From Bryoerythrophyllum caledonicum (Eukaryota; Streptophyta; Bryopsida; Pottiales; Pottiaceae), in NCBI GenBank assembly GCA_963971425.1, contig OZ020525.1:15940187-16004186 (forward strand): 64,000 bases of DNA, written 5' to 3'. The notes beneath the pieces were generated by a model that did not search any database, had not been told where the DNA came from, and saw only the letters and a program-made list of their open reading frames with translations. Positions 62,066-64,000 of the stretch are shown here, piece by piece. How positions within the stretch are numbered: the first letter of the stretch is position 1; each line of letters begins with the position of its first letter. Position numbers and translations under genes: made by a program.

Positions 62066-64000
62066 TTACCAGTACTCATCCCCGAGGCCGCCGTGGAGAA
62101 AGTGGAATTCTGTTGCGTAGGGCACTCCAACGCTGTAAAGGGCAAAAAAGACGGCGAGGGACAGCCCAAACACAAGCAAGAGCCGGTACGGATGCAGGCC
62201 CTCGTTCAGTAGCAGGTACGATTCCATTGCGTCGTCGTCGTTGTTGTCCGCCACTTCTTCTACGTGCACGTTCACTTGCACCATGGGGCATGTCAGGAGC
62301 CCGAAGATCACGCCCATCACTCCTGCTCCCAGATGGGTCCTGGAAACGACAGTCTAGAATCAGACACACAACAACAAGGAAACATTACGTGATAACACAA
62401 TAAGGAAAACAACTTGCAGAAGCGTATCAAGTGGAGAGATAGCTTACCAGTCATCAACGGGGAAAGCGTTGCACAATGCGTAAGTGACGGCAGTGAAGAT
62501 AACTACTTTCCGAATCATGTCACCGGCCACATCCAATCCAATGATCTCGCGGTTGCGCAATAAGTAGACCATCCAGGTAGCCATTAGAGCGTAGATGGGG
62601 CCCTGTACAGACCACACCATGATTTGTTAGACAAGTTGTCTTGGAAAGAAAGACAAGTGGTCGTGAAGCCTTGAAAAATTCTCGGTTGTCAGCATAGAGG
62701 TGTGATGAGATTATAGACATGCAAATGAAGGAGTATGAACAACTTACAGTGCCACCAACTGTGCCTTGAGGTGTGTGGAAGAAGCTCAAAAGGTTGCCGA
62801 ACAAACCGCCAATCACGTAGATCATTGAAAACCCTAAACTTCCATACGCACTCTCCACCGCTGGTCCGAATTCAAGCAATGCCCAGGTGCTGAGACCCAA
62901 ATGCAACAGACCTGAATGCTGCATTCCACAAAAACAGGTCTCTACAATTAACATCTTTTACCTTCAACTAAACCGCCTCTCATCCAAAATCCACGACCTA
63001 AAGCGAAAGAACAAGATCAAACCGCAAAACTGCATTTCCACACTTTTTTTCAAAAGGTTTTCCTCAAAGAGATGAACACGAAGAACTTCAAGACATCATG
63101 GAGTTGAATACTCTGTAAGTACTCAAGAGCAATAGTTTCTGAGCATTGATTACCAGAAACGTTGGGGTAGCAAGACGCCACCACTCTCCATTGACAATGA
63201 GCTCGTTCACTTTGGCTCCATATAAGAAAGGTAGAGAAGCGTCGCCCATCCCCGGCACCTCCAGAGGACTCGCCAAACCGAACAAGTAGACTGCGATGTT
63301 CAAAGCCACCAAGCCATTCCTGCAGGAAGATTCACACCGCCACCAATTCACATCCACAAGACCTAAATTCGATGCCAACCGAAGAGAAGAAGAAAGTGAC
63401 TCCAAAGCTTGCTTACACAAGATAGGAGTTGGAGTTGCCAGGTTGCAAGCCCCACGAGGAACCAGGCATGAAGTTGTCAGTATCATCAAACGCGCTCCCA
63501 GACGCCGCCTGCTGCTCCAGCGCCTTCTCCAGCTCCTCCATCAACTCCTTGTACTCCACCTCCTCGTCCTCCTCCACAGGGCTGGGCAACGCAGAAATAA
63601 CCTTGATGCTCACCTTCTTTTCTTCCTCGTTGCCTCCGCTCAGCTTCTTCTCTTCAGGACCTTTCTGCACCTCCTCATCCTCACGAACAACTGCACATAA
63701 ATTGCATCAAATCATCATCCCTGATCTCGACCAGAAAACAACCTATTCGTAGAGTGAGCATATGTGTTCTCGTTTCTCAACGTTTGCATACCATAGTACA
63801 CATAAACTACATCAAATCATCCTCCCTGTTCTTGGTAAAAGAACAGCTTCAACTATGTGGCATATCCATAGTACACATAAACGACATGAGATCGTCGTCG
63901 ACAGCTGCAAAATAGGGTGGCATGGGTTTACCTTGCTCTGGTTCACTGGGCCGAAGCTTGTTGAAATATGCATCTAAAGCATTAAGACCACCTGTGGAGG
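62066..64000 (-). CDS. Plastid-type rhomboid-like protein, catalytic Ser replaced; 5' end cut by window
   Basis: Visible exons (minus): 64000(partial)-63932, 63690-63417, 63319-63154, 62918-62748, 62602-62448, 62339-62066, all in phase. An N-terminal soluble part (LNALDAYFNKL, then a Glu-rich coil, ELMEELEKALEQQ) is followed by the membrane domain: GLVALNIAVYLFGL, GEWWRLATPTFL, HSGLLHLGLSTWAL and YVIGGLFGNLLSFF, ending at DEYW. In active rhomboids the fourth core helix has GxSG. Here it reads VGGTGPIYALMATW, Thr in the Ser position. The helix-6 His is kept in THLGAGVMGVIFG. A Thr is not expected to support the Ser-His dyad, so this is probably a non-proteolytic family member. The first exon(s), including any transit peptide, lie outside the window. 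Confidence 0.85.

Overview
This is nuclear DNA of a land plant, most likely from a seed-free lineage with swimming sperm (bryophyte, lycophyte or fern; not resolved further). The evidence is: intron-rich genes with short introns, an 8-cysteine lipid-transfer protein, a plastid-type ABCF5, an ALDH3 with an organellar leader, a U12 AT-AC intron, and a probable TEX47-like sperm/flagellar gene. Between the genes the DNA is AT-rich and packed with decayed transposons.

Layout. 1-4.0 kb: non-coding repeats, including copies of a ~0.95-kb family with TTAA flanks. 4.03-16.0 kb: an old Ty3/gypsy LTR retrotransposon with diverged LTRs, a Gag zinc knuckle, retropepsin, RT, RNase H and integrase. It also carries two extra domains: a cytosine-5 DNA methyltransferase between protease and RT, and a PHD finger after integrase. 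16-33 kb: MITEs, a 1.13-kb near-perfect palindrome and more TTAA elements, one nested in another. 33.3-35.75 kb (-): TTC4/Cns1-type co-chaperone, 8 exons, one U12 AT-AC intron. 36-40 kb: repeats. 40.6-43.3 kb (+): ALDH3-type aldehyde dehydrogenase, 10 exons, one GC-AG intron. 44.1-44.6 kb (+): secreted lipid-transfer protein. 45.4-48.55 kb (-): ABCF5, 9 exons. 49.9-50.5 kb: PIF/Harbinger transposase remnant, with PIF-type MITEs elsewhere. 51.7-55.6 kb: remnants of a non-LTR element with a restriction-like endonuclease domain. 57.2-60.2 kb (+): probable TEX47-like gene with long AT-rich introns. 62.07-64.0 kb (-): plastid-type rhomboid with Thr in place of the catalytic Ser, cut by the window edge.

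The host genes are unrelated housekeeping or stress genes and do not form a pathway. The most unusual content is (1) the gypsy element combining a captured DNA methyltransferase with a PHD finger, and (2) a family whose nested copy shows a TTAA target duplication and CCCC...GGGG ends, as expected for piggyBac-type transposition. All exon boundaries were set by eye from splice sites, reading phase and family similarity; no search or alignment program was run.
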